Assembly (NCBI RefSeq): GCF_001940525.2
Contig: NZ_CP019437.1
Coordinates: 780,501-844,500, forward strand
Reading direction: 5' to 3'
DNA: 64,000 bases
From: Thioclava nitratireducens
Lineage (GTDB): Bacteria; Pseudomonadota; Alphaproteobacteria; Rhodobacterales; Rhodobacteraceae
The notes under the pieces: generated by a model
What the model saw: the letters and a program-made list of their open reading frames with translations, nothing else
Told to the model about the DNA's origin: nothing
Databases searched by the model: none
Made by a program: the position numbers and the translations under genes
Shown here: positions 44,842-53,467 of the stretch, piece after piece
How the letters are laid out: each line of letters begins with the position of its first letter
Position numbering within the stretch: position 1 is the first letter of the stretch

Positions 44842-45123
44842 TCGTCTGCTCCTTCAGAGTTGGCGCAGACTCTACACTACGTTGAGGGATCCCGCGGGGG
44901 GCAGGTCACACCATCTCTCAAGCAGCAGACCGCTACTGCCGACACTTCTGGAAAGCCAGCGTCGTCGATGTGGTCAGGGGCATTGCGCCAGAGCCACCAA
45001 CCGGAGAAATCCTCGATGAGCCTCGGCTTGCGGCATGACCGGGATGTTTTCGGGGTCGCATATCAGACCGGTCTAACAGTGTTGGCCCTTCTTGCGTTTC
45101 CCCCCCTTGGGGTATGCTTACTG

Positions 45124-45351
45124 CCCACTATGGAGGAACACTGCGGAAACGTCTGGGATACACCGCAGGGTCAGCTTGCGCCCGACAGTGGGGTTCCCAC
45201 GTCGACCACCACAGCTCGTCTCAGCGGCTCTACGCTGCCGTAGAACAAGCCGTAGAACACGCGGCACCTGTTGACCCCAACTGAGAGATGCGATTACCCT
45301 TGTGTTTGCTGAGGCTTGAAGCTGACGCGATGCCTGTAACGGGAACACAAC
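45124..45351 (+). repeat. 228-bp inverted repeat, copy B
   Basis: Partner of 43428-43655. It contains CCGTAGAAC twice (45238-45246 and 45250-45258, 12 bases apart), the same motif as at the left end (42138-42146). It ends 14 bases before the distal att core, so it is the original right arm of the element. Confidence 0.9.
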
Positions 45352-45365
45352 CCAATACAGACGGA

Positions 45366-45380
45366 GCCTCCGGGCACCAT
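45366..45380 (+). repeat. Distal attachment core of tRNA-Phe element
   Basis: Gcctccgggcaccat, identical to 42072-42086 (tRNA-Phe acceptor and CCA). It is shorter than the 29-bp repeat of the other island. Confidence 0.75.
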
Positions 45381-45529
45381 TTAAATACCTGATATTTAGC
45401 GAAACTTTTGCCTTATCTTGCGTTGGGTCTGCTGGCATTTCGGTCGAAATCGGCCTGGGACCCCGCCGGGGCTCCTTTCCCCAAAACTACCAGATATCCG
45501 ACACGTCATGCGGGCCGCGCAGCGAATCT

Positions 45530-45763
45530 TCTGAGGAGTTCGCTTCCCTTGTGCGGCACGTCGAAGGCAAGATTGTCAGATCTGCGCCGCCTGCTTCATT
45601 CGGCACGCATTCTTTCCGCCGGACCAAAGTTGCCCGGTTCCACCGTAAGACAGGAAATCAGCGCGCGGTTCGACTGCTCGGTCGCACGAAGATGGACAGC
45701 ACTCGATAGTCTGGTTTCGAACTCGAAGAAGACCTCGCGATTTCCGACGCTATAGCGATCTGA
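45530..45763 (+). pseudogene. Decayed C-terminus of a tyrosine recombinase
   Basis: The frame beginning at 45530 reads SEEFASLVRHVEGKIVRSAP, then FGTHSFRRTKVARFHRKTG and NQRAVRLLGRTKMDSTR, a TAG, then SGFELEEDLAISDAIAI and a stop. This matches the C-terminus of plasmid-type integrases (THSLRRTKA...LLGHTK.ESTVRYLG.E.DDAL). The catalytic His of LGHTK is Arg, and TAG falls where the catalytic Tyr is expected. The upstream part of the gene is missing. It lies outside the tRNA-Phe element and marks an older insertion. The rest of 45381-45851 shows nothing else. Confidence 0.75.
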
Positions 45764-45851
45764 TTACTTGGGCTGCCGTTCATAGCGCCCACAGCTGCCA
45801 TGCGCCGAAGACTTCTAGGTTTCTATGGGCTGACCTTTCTGCGGCTTGTGG

Positions 45852-46505
45852 CTACTGCCGGATCAGGCGCACCGTGAACCCACCGGCACTCATGGCGAAT
45901 GTGGCGAGCTTGCGGGCGGTATAAGCAAGCTGCACATCGAACGACTTGAAGTAAAACGGAAAGACATACCCAGGCCCCATGGCAACTTTGTAGGACATGT
46001 CGCAGATCACCGTGTCATCGTTTTGCTTCTTCGCCGTCGTGGCCATCTGAACCACGCGTCGGCCATCATACATGGCCATCGGCGAAGGACAGGTTTCACC
46101 GTTTGCCAGCTTTGCGAAGAATTCGGTCGGGGAGATCACACCGGGGGGGACTTTTCCGGCGTCCGTCATCTCGGTCATTTCAGAGTGTGGGGTGATCGTC
46201 ACGGCCGTCACGGTGTCCGCTTTACGGACGATCGCGATATCGCGTGTTTCGCTGCCTCGGCTCGTCCCAAGGTAATCGACCTCATTACCTTTGGCCTGCG
46301 TCACCGCCTCGAAGGTTCCGTCGTCCAAGCCGAACGGCGTGTTGTCGAGCGATAGCCGCAGCGTCGCATTGCTGCCTTGTCCTTCGAATTTCAGCGAGCC
46401 CAAGGGGCGGCGGCCCAGCGTGACATTGTAGATTTGCTTTTCGGCCGCAGCCGGTCCGGCCAGCAGGCCGGACAAAGCCGCAGCAAGAAGGAGAATACGT
46501 GTCAT
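45852..46505 (-). CDS. DUF3108-like exported protein
   Basis: A 217-residue protein with a signal peptide (ILLLAAALSGLLAGPAAAE) followed by a beta-rich domain: IYNVTLGRRPLGSLKFEG, FEAVTQAKGNEVDYLG, CPSPMAMYDGRRVVQM. The pattern fits DUF3108, periplasmic proteins of unknown function. The start at 46505 gives the best signal peptide; 46529 is possible. It is divergent from the regulator gene. Confidence 0.75.
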   Translation of the reverse strand: MTRILLLAAALSGLLAGPAAAEKQIYNVTLGRRPLGSLKFEGQGSNATLRLSLDNTPFGLDDGTFEAVTQAKGNEVDYLGTSRGSETRDIAIVRKADTVTAVTITPHSEMTEMTDAGKVPPGVISPTEFFAKLANGETCPSPMAMYDGRRVVQMATTAKKQNDDTVICDMSYKVAMGPGYVFPFYFKSFDVQLAYTARKLATFAMSAGGFTVRLIRQ

Positions 46506-46682
46506 GAAATATCCGTAGTGTGCCGACATTCGCCGCGAAAGGTAAATCTTGCCGATAAATGCGCTTCCGAAAAAAGGAATGCCAGCCTTGAATTTCTGAC
46601 CGTTTGGCGCATGAGATATAGTGTGCGGGAAAACTTGCAGGAAATTGCATAGTCTTCTGGCCGCAGCAATTGGGAGGAATGC

Positions 46683-48035
46683 ATGCTGCAAGCGCCCGAG
46701 GACGGGAGCGATCCGCTCAGGGCGGCGCGTATTCTCATCGTCGATGACGAGCCGGGGATGCGACATTTCCTCGTCAACACTCTGAATCCCCTCGCACGCC
46801 ATGTGGACAGCGCAGAAGACACCCGCGCCGCCGAAGCGATGCTCGCGGTGCGCCAATATGACATAATGGTTCTCGACAATATCATGCCGGGGCAGAAAGG
46901 TCTCGACTGGCTTCAGGCGCAGCGCTCCAAGGGCGGCTTTACCGATACGATCCTGATAACGGCCTATGCCGATTTGCAGACGGCGATCGAAGCCATGCGT
47001 GCGGGTGCCTCTGACTTCCTGATCAAACCTTTCCGCTCGAACCAGATCCTGAACGCGCTGCGCAAGTGTCTGGAACTGGCGAAGTTGAGACGCGAAAATG
47101 CACTTTTGCGGCGGGAACTGGAGACGGCCGCCAGCGGCAATCGCCGCAAGGAACTGATCGGGGCCTCGCCTGTAATTGCTGAGGTCCGGGCGCTGTTGGA
47201 GCGCGTGGCACCCTTGTCGACGCCGGTGCTCATCACCGGCCCGTCCGGGTCGGGCAAAGAAGTCGCCGCGCGCCATCTGCATGGCCGGTCCGGGCGCGGC
47301 GCGTCCCCATTCGTCGCGATCCAGTGCGGCGCCATCCCGGCGGACATGATCGAATACGAATTGTTCGGTCACGGCGCCGGAGCCTTTAACGGCGCACAGG
47401 CCGGACGTGAGGGATTGCTTGCTCAGGCCTCGGGAGGGACCGTTTTCCTTGACGATGTCAGCGAGTTGAGCGCAAACGCGCAGACGGCGCTTCTGCGCGT
47501 GCTTGAAGACGGCATGATCCGACCCATCGGCACCGGCCGCGACGTGCAACTGGACCTGCGTTTTGTCATCGCGTCCAGCAAGTCGCTGCAAAAGGCTGTC
47601 CATGAGGGTCATTTCCGCGAGGACCTGCTGTTTCGCATCAACGTCATCGAGGTGGCCATGCCCCCTCTCAAGGATCGCGGCACCGATGTTCTGGACCTCG
47701 CCGAGCTGTTCCAGACCGAAATCGCGGCAGCGCTCAACCTACCGATGGTCGAGATGACCTCCGCAGTCAGGTCGGCCATGCTGCGCCACGACTGGCCTGG
47801 AAATATTCGTGAGCTGCACAATTTCGTCGAGCGCGCGCTTATCTTTGGGCGGTTCCCGCTGGAAACGCTCGGGGACGCCATTGCGCCGGGCGAAATTGCG
47901 CCACTGGAGGACATGGAAAAGCGCGAAATTCTTCGCGCCCTCGAGGCGCTTGGCGGTAACAGGGCCGAGGCCGCGCGGCGTTTGGGTGTCTCGCGCAAGA
48001 CGATTGACCGAAAATGCGCGGCCTGGGGCCTGTAG
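46683..48035 (+). CDS. NtrC-family response regulator with atypical sigma54 motifs
   Basis: A 450-residue response regulator: receiver domain (ILIVDDEPGMRHFL; phospho-acceptor Asp65 in MVLDNIMPG; DFLIKPF), AAA+ domain, and a Fis-type HTH (NRAEAARRLGVSRKTIDRKC). Walker A is GPSGSGKE (186-193). The GAFTGA loop that contacts sigma54 reads GAFNGA (233-238), and Walker B is FLDDV where NtrC-type proteins have FLDE. So it may not activate sigma54 polymerase normally. Three bases separate it from the sensor kinase, forming a two-component pair. The probable targets are the dyads upstream of the transporter, by inference. Confidence 0.88.
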   Translation: MLQAPEDGSDPLRAARILIVDDEPGMRHFLVNTLNPLARHVDSAEDTRAAEAMLAVRQYDIMVLDNIMPGQKGLDWLQAQRSKGGFTDTILITAYADLQTAIEAMRAGASDFLIKPFRSNQILNALRKCLELAKLRRENALLRRELETAASGNRRKELIGASPVIAEVRALLERVAPLSTPVLITGPSGSGKEVAARHLHGRSGRGASPFVAIQCGAIPADMIEYELFGHGAGAFNGAQAGREGLLAQASGGTVFLDDVSELSANAQTALLRVLEDGMIRPIGTGRDVQLDLRFVIASSKSLQKAVHEGHFREDLLFRINVIEVAMPPLKDRGTDVLDLAELFQTEIAAALNLPMVEMTSAVRSAMLRHDWPGNIRELHNFVERALIFGRFPLETLGDAIAPGEIAPLEDMEKREILRALEALGGNRAEAARRLGVSRKTIDRKCAAWGL

Positions 48036-48038
48036 GTA

Positions 48039-49979
48039 ATGCTGCGCGCGCCCAAAGCCTTGCGATCCGTCCGCGTGCGCTTGCTGGTGATCGCGCTGCT
48101 GCCGATGCTTGTGCTCTTGCCGGTCTTGCTGGGCGGCACCATCTGGCGCTGGTCGGGCAAGGTGGACGCGATCCTGCTCAACAAGGTCACCGGCGACCTG
48201 ACCATCGCGGATCAATATCTCGGGCGGCTGGTTGAGACCTCTGGTGAGCATATCGATGCCGTCGCGCGGTCTGTGGCGCTGCAAACCGCGCTCGAGAACG
48301 GCACGACCGACGCCTTCCTGGAGCAGGAGCGTGCGCGGCTCGGGCTCGATTTCCTGCATATCACGCGGGATACGACGTGGCCCGTCGTGAAAGATGCGCT
48401 CGATGGGAAGTGGCAAAGCAAGATCGACGTGTTCGATGCAGATACCTTGGCAGCGATATCCCCCGATCTGGCTGCGCAAGCGGAAATTCCCTTGGTTCCC
48501 ACCCGCGGCGCGGTGCCCACGGAGCGCACCGTCGAGACGCGCGGCATGGTCATTCATTCAGCCGCCCCGCTGACGCTTCCGGACGGGACGCGGGTGGCCT
48601 TGGCGGGGGGCGTCCTGCTGAACCGAAACCTCGGTTTCATCGACACGATCAACGCACTCGTCTACCGCGCCGAAAGCCTGCCCGAGGGCAGCCAAGGCAC
48701 GGCGACGCTGTTTCTGGATGACGTGCGTATTTCCACCAATGTCCGCCTCTTTGAGAATGTGCGGGCGCTGGGAACGCGTGTCTCTGCCGCGGTCCGCGCA
48801 CGGGTTCTGGGCGAAGGATACATCTGGCTGGATCGCGCCTTTGTCGTCAATGACTGGTATATCTCGGCCTACGAACCCATTCTCGACAGTTTCGGCACAC
48901 CGGTCGGGATGCTTTATGTCGGCTTTCTCGAAGCGCCTTTCAGCGCGGCCAAGCGCAATTCGGTCATCACGCTGAGCCTTGCGTTCCTGTTCATCGCACT
49001 GGCGTCGGTTCCTGTTTTCCTGCGATGGGCTCGGCGTATCTTTCGCCCGCTCGAAGGGATGACCCGCACCATCGATCGGGTGGAAAGCGGCGATCTGGGG
49101 GCACGCAACGCTCCGGTCGAAACGGATGGTGAGATCGCACAGGTCGCACGACATTTCGACAGCCTGCTAGACCGGCTCCAACAACGCGACCGCGAGCTGC
49201 GACAATGGGGTGAGACGCTGGAGCACCGCGTGGAGGAGCGCACCCGCGAGTTGCACGAGGCCAACCAGCGGCTGGAGCGAACTACCGAACGCCTGATCAT
49301 CTCCGAGAAACTGGCCGCCGTGGGCGAGATCACGGCTTCTGTCGCGCATGAAATCAACAATCCGGTCGCGGTGATCCAAGGCAATTTGGACCTTGCGCGC
49401 AGCAACCTTGGCGAGGACGGCCGCCGGGCCGAAGAAGAGTTCCGCCTGATCGACGACCAAGTCTACCGCATCGGTGTCATCGTCTCGAAGCTGCTGCATT
49501 TCGCGCGCCCCGAGGAATATTCCGGCGCAGACAGGCTGGTGGACCTCTCGCAAGTAGCCCGTGATTGCCTCGTCTTGACCCGGCACCAGATTCAGGCGGC
49601 GGGCATCACGAGTGTGGTTGAGACCGAGAGCAAGTCGCAAGTACATATGTCGCGGACGGAATTGCAGCAGGTCATCGTCAACCTGATTCTGAACGCAGTC
49701 CAAGCCATGCCCGGCGGCGGAACACTTCGCGTGGCCACGGCCGAGGAGGCCGGCGAGGTCATTCTGAGCGTAGAGGATACCGGCACCGGCATCGACCCGT
49801 CGGTCCTACCGCGCATCTTCGACCCGTTCTTCACCACCAAGCAGGCGCAGGGCACGGGACTGGGCCTGTCGATCAGCCAGCAACTCGTGAGTCGCGCCGG
49901 CGGACGGATTTCCGTGCGCTCGATGCCCGGAGGTGGCAGCCGGTTTGAAATCGTCCTGCCCGCCGCTGTTGCCGACTGA
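48039..49979 (+). CDS. Sensor histidine kinase with extracytoplasmic sensor domain
   Basis: A 646-residue membrane kinase: TM1 (about 13-35), a periplasmic sensor domain of about 275 residues (Cache-like), TM2 (VITLSLAFLFIALASVPVFL), HAMP (RRIFRPLEGMTRTIDRV), a coiled coil (ELRQWGETLEHRVEERTREL), then HisKA with the phospho-His in SVAHEINNPVAVI and HATPase_c (N-box VNLILNAVQAMPGG, G-box DTGTGIDPSVL, FDPFFTTK, GTGLGLSIS). It pairs with the preceding regulator. The ligand is probably a small carboxylate, inferred from the adjacent transporter and formate dehydrogenase. Confidence 0.92.
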   Translation: MLRAPKALRSVRVRLLVIALLPMLVLLPVLLGGTIWRWSGKVDAILLNKVTGDLTIADQYLGRLVETSGEHIDAVARSVALQTALENGTTDAFLEQERARLGLDFLHITRDTTWPVVKDALDGKWQSKIDVFDADTLAAISPDLAAQAEIPLVPTRGAVPTERTVETRGMVIHSAAPLTLPDGTRVALAGGVLLNRNLGFIDTINALVYRAESLPEGSQGTATLFLDDVRISTNVRLFENVRALGTRVSAAVRARVLGEGYIWLDRAFVVNDWYISAYEPILDSFGTPVGMLYVGFLEAPFSAAKRNSVITLSLAFLFIALASVPVFLRWARRIFRPLEGMTRTIDRVESGDLGARNAPVETDGEIAQVARHFDSLLDRLQQRDRELRQWGETLEHRVEERTRELHEANQRLERTTERLIISEKLAAVGEITASVAHEINNPVAVIQGNLDLARSNLGEDGRRAEEEFRLIDDQVYRIGVIVSKLLHFARPEEYSGADRLVDLSQVARDCLVLTRHQIQAAGITSVVETESKSQVHMSRTELQQVIVNLILNAVQAMPGGGTLRVATAEEAGEVILSVEDTGTGIDPSVLPRIFDPFFTTKQAQGTGLGLSISQQLVSRAGGRISVRSMPGGGSRFEIVLPAAVAD

Positions 49980-49982
49980 TCC

Positions 49983-50080
49983 GGACACAATGACCAGATT
50001 TCGCGGACCCGCGTCGCGTGGGGCGGGACAAAATGTCCAACTTATTCGAAAGCGAGAGAGCGCGGCAGGACATTGTGTCC
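49983..50080. promoter_or_regulatory. Three evenly spaced dyads GGACA-N3-TGTCC upstream of the OFA transporter
   Basis: Sites: GGACA-CAA-TGACC at 49983-49995 (one mismatch), GGACA-AAA-TGTCC at 50026-50038 and GGACA-TTG-TGTCC at 50068-50080. Centres are 43 and 42 bases apart, about four helical turns, placing all on one face. They lie 147-244 bases before the transporter start. This is the layout of upstream activator sites for an NtrC-type regulator. The regulator/kinase pair ends just upstream. I find no convincing -24/-12 (GG-N10-GC) promoter downstream. Confidence 0.72.
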
Positions 50081-50226
50081 GTATAAGTAATTGATAACAA
50101 ATAATAATTTTCTTGACAACGCAAGGGCTGAATTGCCTGCTTGTGTCCGCGCATGCCGTTGCATGCCGCCGGAGCGGCCCGGGGAGGAGACCGGGGCGTT
50201 CCGTCAAGAACATGGGAGGAAACTAC

Positions 50227-51948
50227 ATGAGCAACGCTTCTGGCGGGGCGCTGGGCTTTTTGCACAAAAGCCACATCGTCGCCGAACCCGGTTTCAACCG
50301 CTGGCGGGTTCCGCCGGCATCCATCGCGATTCATCTGTGCATCGGCTCCGTCTACGCCTGGTCGGTGTTCAACCCGGCGCTGACCCGCGCGTTGGGCGTG
50401 GTCGCGCCCGCCGCCGAAGACTGGTCGCTGAGCTCGGTCGTCTGGATCTTCTCGGTCGCGATCGTGTTTCTGGGCCTCGCCGCGGCCTTCGCGGGCAAGT
50501 GGCTGGAAGACGTCGGGCCGCGCATGGTCGGCGTGGTGGCCGCGTTCCTTTGGGGCGGCGGTTTCATCATCGGCTCGTTCGGCATCGCCGCGCACCAGCT
50601 TTGGCTGATCTATCTGGGTTACGGCGTGCTGGGCGGTTGCGGGCTGGGGCTGGGCTATGTCTCGCCGGTGTCGACGCTGATCCGCTGGTTCCCCGACCGG
50701 CGGGGCATGGCGACGGGCATGGCGATCATGGGCTTCGGCGGCGGCGCGATGATCGCGGCTCCGGTGCAAGGCTGGCTGTTGGGCGTGTTCCAGAAGGCCC
50801 CCGACTTCCTCGGCGCGCGAGACGCTGTCGCGACCGTGGTCGAGAACGGTCGTGTCTTTGCCGAAACCGCCGCGGGCAAGGTCGAGGTTGTGGTGGCCAG
50901 TGCCGCGCAAGCAGCGGATTTCGGTGGCCAGGCGGGTGTCTATGTCGTGGGCACCGGCAATACGGGGGCGGCACAGACTTTCATGACGCTGGGCATCGTC
51001 TATTTCATCGTCATGATCCTGGCCTCGTTCCAGTATCGCGTGCCTGCCGAAGACTGGAAGCCCGCCGGATGGCAGCCCAAGCCCGTCGCCTCGGGCATGG
51101 TGTCTCAAAACAACGTCCATATCGATCAATCACTGAAGACGCCGCAGTTCTGGCAGATGTGGCTCATGCTGTGCTTCAACGTGACCGCCGGTATCGGCGT
51201 GATCGGCGTGGCCAAAACCATGATGTCGGAAATCTTCGGCACGGTGATGCCGTTGGTGGTCACGGCGGCGTTCGCCTCGACCTACGTGCTGATGATCTCG
51301 GTCTTCAATATGGTGGGGCGTTTCTTCTGGGCGTCGACCTCGGACTACATCGGGCGCAAGGCGACATACATGTGCTTCTTCGTCTTGGGCACGATCCTGT
51401 ATCTGTCGATCCCCTATTTCGCCACAGCCGTGGCCACCAACCCGTCGATCGTCTACCTGATCGGCTTCTACGCCGCGACGATGATCATCTTCTCGATGTA
51501 TGGCGGCGGGTTCGCGACGATCCCGGCCTACCTTGCCGACATGTTCGGAACCATGCATGTGGGCGGCATCCACGGGCGGCTGCTGACGGCGTGGTCCACC
51601 GCGGGCGTGCTGGGGCCACTGGCCATCACCTCGCTGCGGCAGATGTCGGTGACGAACGCGATCCAGGATCTGGCCGCCAAGGTCGATCCGGCGGCCTTTG
51701 CCGAGAAATTCGGCGCCCCGTTGACGCAATTGGATCAGCTGGCCGCGGCCAAGACCGTGACTATCGCCAAGCTGATGGAAATCGCGCCCGCCGGCACGAT
51801 TGACCCGACCCCGTCGCTCTATAACACCACCATGTATTGCATGGCGGCGCTGTTGGTCGTGGCGTTCTTTGCCAACCTGATGATGAAGCCCGTCAAGGAA
51901 CACCACCACCACGACGAACCGGAACTGCAAGCCGTTCCGGGTGAATGA
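50227..51948 (+). CDS. OFA-family MFS transporter (oxalate/formate antiporter type)
   Basis: A 573-residue polytopic MFS protein with about 12 helices. SIAIHLCIGSVYAWSVFNPAL in TM1, then GGCGLGLGYVSPVSTLIRWFPDRRG and GFGGGAMIAAPVQGWLL match the OFA (oxalate/formate antiporter) family. A loop of about 60 residues follows TM6. The C-terminus is His-rich (EHHHHDEPE). It sits between a two-component pair and the LysR-fds operon, so formate or oxalate transport is the natural reading, but the substrate is inferred. The ATG at 50227 follows gGGAGGaaactac. Confidence 0.9.
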   Translation: MSNASGGALGFLHKSHIVAEPGFNRWRVPPASIAIHLCIGSVYAWSVFNPALTRALGVVAPAAEDWSLSSVVWIFSVAIVFLGLAAAFAGKWLEDVGPRMVGVVAAFLWGGGFIIGSFGIAAHQLWLIYLGYGVLGGCGLGLGYVSPVSTLIRWFPDRRGMATGMAIMGFGGGAMIAAPVQGWLLGVFQKAPDFLGARDAVATVVENGRVFAETAAGKVEVVVASAAQAADFGGQAGVYVVGTGNTGAAQTFMTLGIVYFIVMILASFQYRVPAEDWKPAGWQPKPVASGMVSQNNVHIDQSLKTPQFWQMWLMLCFNVTAGIGVIGVAKTMMSEIFGTVMPLVVTAAFASTYVLMISVFNMVGRFFWASTSDYIGRKATYMCFFVLGTILYLSIPYFATAVATNPSIVYLIGFYAATMIIFSMYGGGFATIPAYLADMFGTMHVGGIHGRLLTAWSTAGVLGPLAITSLRQMSVTNAIQDLAAKVDPAAFAEKFGAPLTQLDQLAAAKTVTIAKLMEIAPAGTIDPTPSLYNTTMYCMAALLVVAFFANLMMKPVKEHHHHDEPELQAVPGE

Positions 51949-52016
51949 TGAAATCGGGCCGGGGCGTGCGTTGCGCGCCCCGGCCTTCTACGAGAGCGCC
52001 GCAGGAAAGACCGCCG

Positions 52017-52901
52017 ATGCTGGACAAGCTGGAAATGTTCATCGCGCTGGCCAAAGAGGGGCATTTCGGGCGTGCGGCCGAGCGGATGAATATCGCGCAA
52101 CCGACGCTGTCCGCCGGGATCAAGCAGCTGGAAGCGCAGCTGGGCGTGCAGCTGGTGCATCGTGGCTCGCGGTTTGGGGGGCTGACACCTGAAGGCCAGA
52201 CCGCCTTGTCCTGGGCCAAGCGCATCGTCGAGGACGCGCGGCAATTGCAAGACGAGATGCGGAACAGTCGGCACGGCTTGACTGGCGAGGTGCGGCTGGC
52301 GGTGATCCCCACAGCGCAGACCTGGGCCGGGCGGCTTTGCACCACCTTCGCCAAGCGTCATCCGGGCGTGCGCTTCACCATCCTGTCGCGCAACTCGCGC
52401 GAGATCCTGCAAATGCTCGACGATTTCGAGGCCGATGCCGGGATTTCCTACTTGGAAAACGAGCCTCTCGGCCGGGTCGATACCGCAGAACTCTATGACG
52501 AAAGCTATATAGTCGTCTGTGCCCGCAATTCTCCATTTGCGGATAAGCCCAAGATGTCTTGGTCCGACCTGGAAGGGCAGACGCTGGCACTGCTGACACC
52601 TGACATGCAGAACCGGCGGATCATCAATCGGCTCTTTGCCGAAAGCGGCGTGACCCCGGCGACCTGTATCGAGGCGAATTCAATCATCGCGCTGGTCGCG
52701 AGCGTGGCGTCGGGCCACTGCATGACCGTGCTGCCCCAGGACGTGGCCGAGTTCGTCGCAGGCGGAAAAGACGTCGCGCTGGTGCCGCTCGAAGGCGCGT
52801 CGCGGCCACAGAAGGTCGCGCTGATCCTGCCGCAGCGTGACCCGCGAACCCCCGTTCTGTCGGCGCTTCTAGCCGAAGCCCGGCGCCTGCCCGCCGCTTG
52901 A
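52017..52901 (+). CDS. LysR-family regulator of the formate dehydrogenase operon
   Basis: A 294-residue LysR-type protein: N-terminal HTH (MFIALAKEGHFGRAAERMNIAQPTLS, then IKQLEAQLGVQLVHRG) and a C-terminal effector domain (GEVRLAVIPT; ADAGISYL). The start at 52017 has AGGAAAG upstream. It lies between the OFA transporter and fdsG in the same direction, as LysR genes do in fds clusters elsewhere. The effector is probably formate, from context only. Confidence 0.9.
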   Translation: MLDKLEMFIALAKEGHFGRAAERMNIAQPTLSAGIKQLEAQLGVQLVHRGSRFGGLTPEGQTALSWAKRIVEDARQLQDEMRNSRHGLTGEVRLAVIPTAQTWAGRLCTTFAKRHPGVRFTILSRNSREILQMLDDFEADAGISYLENEPLGRVDTAELYDESYIVVCARNSPFADKPKMSWSDLEGQTLALLTPDMQNRRIINRLFAESGVTPATCIEANSIIALVASVASGHCMTVLPQDVAEFVAGGKDVALVPLEGASRPQKVALILPQRDPRTPVLSALLAEARRLPAA

Positions 52902-52990
52902 TCCAAAATCCCTATCGCCCCACGGAACGCCGTTATTGATCAGCGCTCCCTACCGTGTGCCAACGTATGCCAAATTGGAGGACGACAGCC

Positions 52991-53467
52991 ATGGCCCAGC
53001 CTGCCACCGTTATCGACGGCGACGAGATCGCTCGGATCGTCGACGCCCACCGCGCCCTCGAAGGGCCGCTTCTGCCGATGCTGCATGCTTTGCAGGAGGC
53101 GTTCGGGTATATCCCGACGCAGGCTCACGGGCCGATCTGTGATGCCCTGAACATCACCCGCGCCGAATTGCATGGCGTGATCACTTTTTACCATGACTTC
53201 CGCGAAAAGCCTGCCGGGCGTCATGTTCTGAAAATCTGTCGCGCCGAGGCCTGCCAGTCGGTTGGCGGCGCGGCGGTGGCCGATGCGCTGCTGGCCAAGC
53301 TGGGGCTCGAATGGCACGACACCACCGCCAATGGCGCGGTGACGATCGAGCCGGTTTATTGCCTTGGGATGTGTGCCTGTGCGCCCGCCGCGATGGTGGA
53401 TGACCGGGTGGTGGGGCGCGTCGATGCCGCGAAACTGGACAAGCTGCTGGCGGAGATGGACGCATGA
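52991..53467 (+). CDS. fdsG: NAD-dependent formate dehydrogenase gamma subunit
   Basis: A 158-residue NuoE-like subunit with a [2Fe-2S] cluster: CRAEACQSVGG and, further on, CLGMCACAP give the four Cys. It passes electrons in the soluble FdsGBA complex. The start is the ATG at 52991 with GGAGG upstream. A TGCCAA-cgta-TGCCAA direct repeat and a CCAAATTGG palindrome overlap the leader; these could be LysR sites. The stop overlaps the start of fdsB. Confidence 0.94.
   Translation: MAQPATVIDGDEIARIVDAHRALEGPLLPMLHALQEAFGYIPTQAHGPICDALNITRAELHGVITFYHDFREKPAGRHVLKICRAEACQSVGGAAVADALLAKLGLEWHDTTANGAVTIEPVYCLGMCACAPAAMVDDRVVGRVDAAKLDKLLAEMDA

Larger units (their letters stand above)
43656..44908 (-). 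mobile_element. IS3-family insertion sequence
   Basis: A 1253-bp element. The ends are imperfect inverted repeats: left TGACCTGCCCCCC...AGAGTCTGC, right the same on the other strand (TGACCTGCCCCCC). It encodes OrfA and OrfB with a -1 frameshift site. The flanks (gtggg on the left, caccatc on the right) show no target-site duplication, so the flanking DNA was rearranged after insertion. Confidence 0.9.
42072..45380. mobile_element. Rearranged integrative element at tRNA-Phe(GAA)
   Basis: A 3.3-kb element between two copies of the 15-base tRNA-Phe 3' end (gcctccgggcaccat): 42072-42086 within the tRNA and 45366-45380. It holds one tyrosine integrase and an IS3-family insertion (43656-44908). 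A third, inverted copy of the att core sits at 43398-43412, within an 80-bp inverted repeat of the left end and next to a 228-bp inverted repeat of the right end. The segment 44909-45123 (215 bp) has no recognisable gene. No accessory cargo is left, so the element is probably a decayed remnant. Confidence 0.82.

Noticed and set aside
50120..50170. Possible sigma54 -24/-12 promoter before the OFA transporter
   Set aside because: Candidates (ggg-ctgaatt-gc; gc-N10-gc at ttgcatg) lack the required GG-N10-GC; none is convincing.
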